Source: JAJTFW01 sp046330075
Lineage (GTDB): Bacteria; Bacteroidota; Bacteroidia; AKYH767-A; OLB10
Direction of reading: 5' to 3'
DNA: 64,000 bases
Assembly (NCBI GenBank): GCA_046330075.1
Contig: JAXLTL010000006.1
Location: 124,001-188,000, forward strand
Positions 60,949-64,000 of this stretch are shown here, in pieces. The notes under the pieces were generated by a model. The model worked only from the letters and a program-made list of their open reading frames with translations, was not told the origin of the DNA and did no database searches. The translations under genes and the position numbers were made by a program. Position 1 is the first letter of the stretch, and the number at the start of each line of letters is the position of its first letter.

Positions 60949-63579
60949 ATGAAGGGATCGATCGTTTGCCGGGTTCTGTTGTGTTTATTGAGCCTGCTCC
61001 GGCCAGGTTCGCTGGCTGGACAAGTGTGGGATGACTTCAGCGATGGAGATATCACCAGTGGAGTGGTGTGGACCGGTGATACCGGTGCATTTATGGTGAG
61101 CGGTGGTGCTCTGAAGCTGAGCAGTTCCGGCAGCGATTCGTCCTTTCTCAGTACAGGTGTTGTGGCCATGGGTGATACGATGGAGTGGAGTGTACAGGTG
61201 AAGCTGAACTTCGCTCCTTCATCACTTAACTATCTCCGCCTGTACTTGTCATCCGACCAAACGAACCTGAAATCGCCACTAAACGGATATTTCCTGCAGC
61301 TCGGAGAAACCGGTGGTGCAGATGCCGTAGTGCTGAGCAGGCAAAGCGGGTATACTGTATTTCCGTTGTTGAGGAGTCGTGATAGTCTGGTAGCTCAGGC
61401 AGGAGAAATTCATCTGCGGGTACTAAGGCTGCCGGGAGGAATCTGGACCTTACAAACGGATCCTGAATGCGATGGGTCATGGTTTAATGAAGGCAGCATC
61501 ACGGATAATTCTTTCACTACATTTCTCTACACCGGGATGAAGTGCGTATACACTTCTACCAATGCATCGGGATTCTCATTTGATGATATCTATGCAGGAC
61601 CCTTCAGAGAAGATACCATCGCTCCATTTCTAATCAGCGCAAGTATGGCAGGTGACTCATCAGTGCTCGTGCGTTTTTCTGAAGCCATGGATACTTCGCA
61701 GGTACTAACACCAGCTGTATATTCAATCGGTGGAGCAGGCGCACCACAAACTGTGTATTGTGCAGACCAGACTCATACGCTGATTCATTTGAAATACAGT
61801 CAGTCGCTTTCAACGCTTTTCAAACCACAGTTATGTGTACAGCAAGTGTCGGATGAAGCCGGAAATGTATTGTCAGGAAACGGATGTGTTGATGTTCATC
61901 GGTTTGGTCCGGCGGTCACCGGTGATCTGCTCTTCACTGAAGTAATGTATGATCCTTCCGAGGCACCATCACTTCCCGATGCTGAATACGTGGAGGTGTA
62001 TAACCGCTCGGATCATTCTATTCTGCTCGATGGTTGGGAACTCAGTGATCCTACTACTACCGCTGTTATAATTGCAGATACGCTACATCCCGGCATGTAC
62101 AGGGTGTTTTGTGATCAAACGCATATGAACCTGTTTACAACAGCTGGAATAGATCACGTGAAAGGACTTTCCGATTTTCCCTCACTGAACAATACAGGCG
62201 ATCATCTGGAACTTCGAAACGCGGCAGGAGTTGTTATCGATGCCCTGACCTATTCTCCGGAGATGTATCGTGATCCCTTGCGCGATGACCATGGCTGGTC
62301 GATTGAACGCATTGATGAAAATTTTCCGTGTCATGATGAAATGAACTGGAAAGGATCAGTTGCTCCCTCAGGGGGGACACCCGGTTCAGAAAATTCAGCT
62401 GCTGGGTTGTATGAAGACACCACTGGCATCTGGCCATCCTTTGTGTTTCCGGTAGATTCACTGCATCTCCTGATCGGTTTCAGTGAATATCCCGACACGA
62501 CGGGATTTAATCCGGGTGTGGTGCTTTCTTTGTCAGGGTACGCAGGATCCATTTCCGAAGCGGTCTGGGATCCCTCATTACCACAGTTGATGGCAACAGT
62601 AACCATGCCGATGATGCCTGATAAATTGTATACGTTAAACATCAGTTCTTCCATCACTGACTGTGCGGGCAATCCACTGTCGCGGTGGAGCCGGATTGAT
62701 TTTCTGTTGCCCTCCGATTCGGGTATAAGAGATGTGCGGATCAATGAAATATTATTTAATCCATATCCTGACGGGAGTGATTTTGTGGAAGTGTACAATG
62801 CCGGACAGCAGGCTGTAGACCTTTCTCATCTGCGGATAGCACATGCGGATGTATGGACAGGGCAAGCGGAAGATCCGGTTCCGTTTTCATCCCGTCCCCA
62901 ACTGCTGATGCCCGGAGAATATGCAGTTGCAACCGAAGATATTACGGATATTCGTAGCCGTTATAAAGTACAGGACCCGCGCAAACTGATACAAGCAAGC
63001 CTTCCTTCCTTTAATGACGACGAAGGTATTCTGGTGTTATTGAATCCGGCACTGCAGGAATTGGAACGTTATCATTACCGCGAACTGCATCATTTCCCGC
63101 TGATCACGGATCCCGAAGGGGTATCCCTCGAACGTATCTCAACGCTCATTCCGTCCGACGATTCAACCAACTGGCACAGCGCTGCAGAAACAGCAGGGTT
63201 TGCCACACCCGGCATGAGAAATTCGCAAGCTGCGGATATCACAGTGAACGAACAATGGCTGTCGGCAACTCCTGTATTGTTTACACCCGATAACAACGGC
63301 TACCACGATGTTCAGCAAATCGTCTGTCATCCTTCCCGGCCCGGTTTTGTTGTACATCTCACTTTGCTGAATGCACAAGGTGTAGCTGTTCGGTCGCTGG
63401 CGCGACAAGAACTGTTGGGAGCTTCCGGAAACTGGATTTGGGACGGTACTGATGATAGCGGACAACGACTGCCTCCCGGGATTTATGTGATCCTGGCTGA
63501 ACTCTTTCATATAGATGGTGAAACCAGAAAATATAAAACTGTAACCGTATTGGCAACACCTCTAGCGAATGGAAAATGA
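60949..63579 (+). CDS. secreted lamin-tail-domain protein with FlgD-like C-terminus
   Basis: The ATG at 60949 gives 876 residues with a signal peptide (MKGSIVCRVLLCLLSLLRPG); a TTG 6 codons upstream is rejected. Order: concanavalin-like beta domain (about 25-220), SbsA-like Ig domain (about 225-315), lamin-tail domain 1 (about 324-440, LLFTEVMYDPSEA...YVEVYN), second Ig-like region (about 480-585), lamin-tail domain 2 (about 592-710, RINEILFNPYPDGSDFVEVYN) and a FlgD-like/gliding-motility C-terminal domain (about 774-876, WDGTDDSGQRLPPGIYVI). Such proteins are surface-exposed T9SS cargo in many Bacteroidota. The stop overlaps the start of the next gene. Confidence 0.85.
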   Translation: MKGSIVCRVLLCLLSLLRPGSLAGQVWDDFSDGDITSGVVWTGDTGAFMVSGGALKLSSSGSDSSFLSTGVVAMGDTMEWSVQVKLNFAPSSLNYLRLYLSSDQTNLKSPLNGYFLQLGETGGADAVVLSRQSGYTVFPLLRSRDSLVAQAGEIHLRVLRLPGGIWTLQTDPECDGSWFNEGSITDNSFTTFLYTGMKCVYTSTNASGFSFDDIYAGPFREDTIAPFLISASMAGDSSVLVRFSEAMDTSQVLTPAVYSIGGAGAPQTVYCADQTHTLIHLKYSQSLSTLFKPQLCVQQVSDEAGNVLSGNGCVDVHRFGPAVTGDLLFTEVMYDPSEAPSLPDAEYVEVYNRSDHSILLDGWELSDPTTTAVIIADTLHPGMYRVFCDQTHMNLFTTAGIDHVKGLSDFPSLNNTGDHLELRNAAGVVIDALTYSPEMYRDPLRDDHGWSIERIDENFPCHDEMNWKGSVAPSGGTPGSENSAAGLYEDTTGIWPSFVFPVDSLHLLIGFSEYPDTTGFNPGVVLSLSGYAGSISEAVWDPSLPQLMATVTMPMMPDKLYTLNISSSITDCAGNPLSRWSRIDFLLPSDSGIRDVRINEILFNPYPDGSDFVEVYNAGQQAVDLSHLRIAHADVWTGQAEDPVPFSSRPQLLMPGEYAVATEDITDIRSRYKVQDPRKLIQASLPSFNDDEGILVLLNPALQELERYHYRELHHFPLITDPEGVSLERISTLIPSDDSTNWHSAAETAGFATPGMRNSQAADITVNEQWLSATPVLFTPDNNGYHDVQQIVCHPSRPGFVVHLTLLNAQGVAVRSLARQELLGASGNWIWDGTDDSGQRLPPGIYVILAELFHIDGETRKYKTVTVLATPLANGK

Positions 63580-64000
63580 CCTTTCAGAAAACCTCATTGT
63601 AAACAGAATATTTACCATTCGCGGAATGCGGGTAATGCTTGATTTCCATCTGGCTGAAATGTATGGGATTCCAACGAAGAGATTGAATGAACAGGTGCGC
63701 AGAAATCCGGACCGGTTTCCGGAAGATTTCATGTTTCAATTGACTGAAAATGAATACGAAAACTTGAGGTTGCAATTTGCAACCTCAAGTTTAGATCCTG
63801 GTTTGGATCCGGTTGAAATCAATACTGATGATCTCTCTTCACACTTGAGGTCGCAAAATGCGACCTCAAGTGTGAAGGCCTCTGTTACTGCAAAAGCATG
63901 GGGTGGCAGGCGGCATCTTCCTTATGCATTTACAGAGCATGGGGTTATGATGTTATCAAGTGTATTGACGAGTCCTTTGGCCGTTGCAATGAACATACGG
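63569..64000 (+). CDS. ORF6N domain protein (partial, with palindromic coding insert)
   Basis: The frame begins at the ATG at 63569, overlapping the preceding gene by 11 bases, and runs off the window. The start NRIFTIRGMRVMLDFHLAEMYGIPTKRLNEQVRRN and the later GGRRHLPYAFTEHGVMMLSSVL identify the ORF6N family, found in phages and as chromosomal genes in Bacteroidota. Between them the chain has two copies of an LR-x-Q-x-ATSS motif (LRLQFATSS, LRSQNATSS) and extra sequence, longer than usual. Both copies are encoded by large palindromes. Functional role is unknown. Confidence 0.85.
   Translation, partial: MENDLSENLIVNRIFTIRGMRVMLDFHLAEMYGIPTKRLNEQVRRNPDRFPEDFMFQLTENEYENLRLQFATSSLDPGLDPVEINTDDLSSHLRSQNATSSVKASVTAKAWGGRRHLPYAFTEHGVMMLSSVLTSPLAVAMNIR
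63760..63877 (+). repeat. two perfect palindromes inside the ORF6N gene
   Basis: IR1 at 63760-63792 has 16-bp arms around one base; IR2 at 63837-63877 has 19-bp arms around AAA. Both contain ACTTGAGGTYGCA and its complement. They encode the paired LR-x-Q-x-ATSS motifs. Confidence 0.9.

Noticed and set aside
63569..64000. Prophage at the right edge
   Set aside because: ORF6N genes are common outside phages in Bacteroidota, and no integrase, capsid or terminase gene is visible before the window ends.

Overview
The window is chromosomal DNA of a member of the Bacteroidota, probably an environmental lineage near Sphingobacteriales/Chitinophagales. Evidence for this: several large secreted proteins ending in type IX secretion (T9SS) type A sorting domains, a TonB-dependent receptor with an N-terminal carboxypeptidase-regulatory-like domain, DUF3098, DUF4468 and DUF3108 proteins, a typical Bacteroidota ftsX-DUF3098-uppP-truB-queA-ispD cluster, and promoter-like TTG / TAnnTTTG pairs instead of the E. 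coli -35/-10 pattern. No ribosomal RNA, CRISPR array or complete prophage is visible.

Layout. 1-5.4 kb: end of an unknown gene, a small hypothetical protein, queG and ruvB (minus), a WD40 protein, a rhomboid protease, methylmalonyl-CoA epimerase and a HAD hydrolase. 5.4-5.8 kb: a GC-rich intergenic repeat island. 5.9-9.5 kb: pyruvate:ferredoxin oxidoreductase with a clear terminator. 9.5-25.2 kb: a block of five large secreted T9SS-type proteins, interrupted by a second repeat island, a CAU-anticodon tRNA and glycine C-acetyltransferase. 25.3-30.5 kb: a MORN-repeat protein coupled to an unknown secreted protein. 30.5-40.2 kb: dprA, a TonB receptor, an ABC-2 exporter, two HExxH proteins, tryptophan 2,3-dioxygenase and a three-gene operon ending in a winged-helix regulator, preceded by a promoter with overlapping palindromes. 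40.3-49.8 kb: two adjacent amidohydrolase-like genes, a helical-repeat protein with a third amidohydrolase, a DUF4468 protein and a LysM-containing D-Ala-D-Ala carboxypeptidase. 50-54.6 kb: the ispD-queA-truB-uppP-DUF3098-ftsX cluster. 54.7-64 kb: leuS, scpB, a DUF3108 protein, asd, a lamin-tail-domain protein and the start of an ORF6N gene.

The most striking object is leuS (54709-58176). The reading frame is about 230 codons longer than a normal leucyl-tRNA synthetase, because a complete DUF559 (PD-(D/E)XK-like endonuclease) domain sits in frame just before the editing domain. It is bounded by two repeat copies on the left and two inverted copies on the right. This looks like a mobile endonuclease-plus-palindrome element that has entered an essential gene without breaking it. 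A second unusual object is the ORF6N gene at the right edge, which carries two near-perfect palindromes with a shared core inside its coding sequence.

Other non-coding structure includes a family of intergenic islands sharing a CCCGCAG-N4-CTGCGGG hairpin, a telomere-like heptamer array, a 66-bp-period repeat next to the tRNA, and a palindromic operator inside the promoter spacer at 38.5 kb. Functionally the region mixes housekeeping genes (queuosine synthesis, Holliday junction resolution, cell-wall lipid carrier recycling, isoprenoids, lysine/threonine precursors) with surface-exposed secreted proteins.
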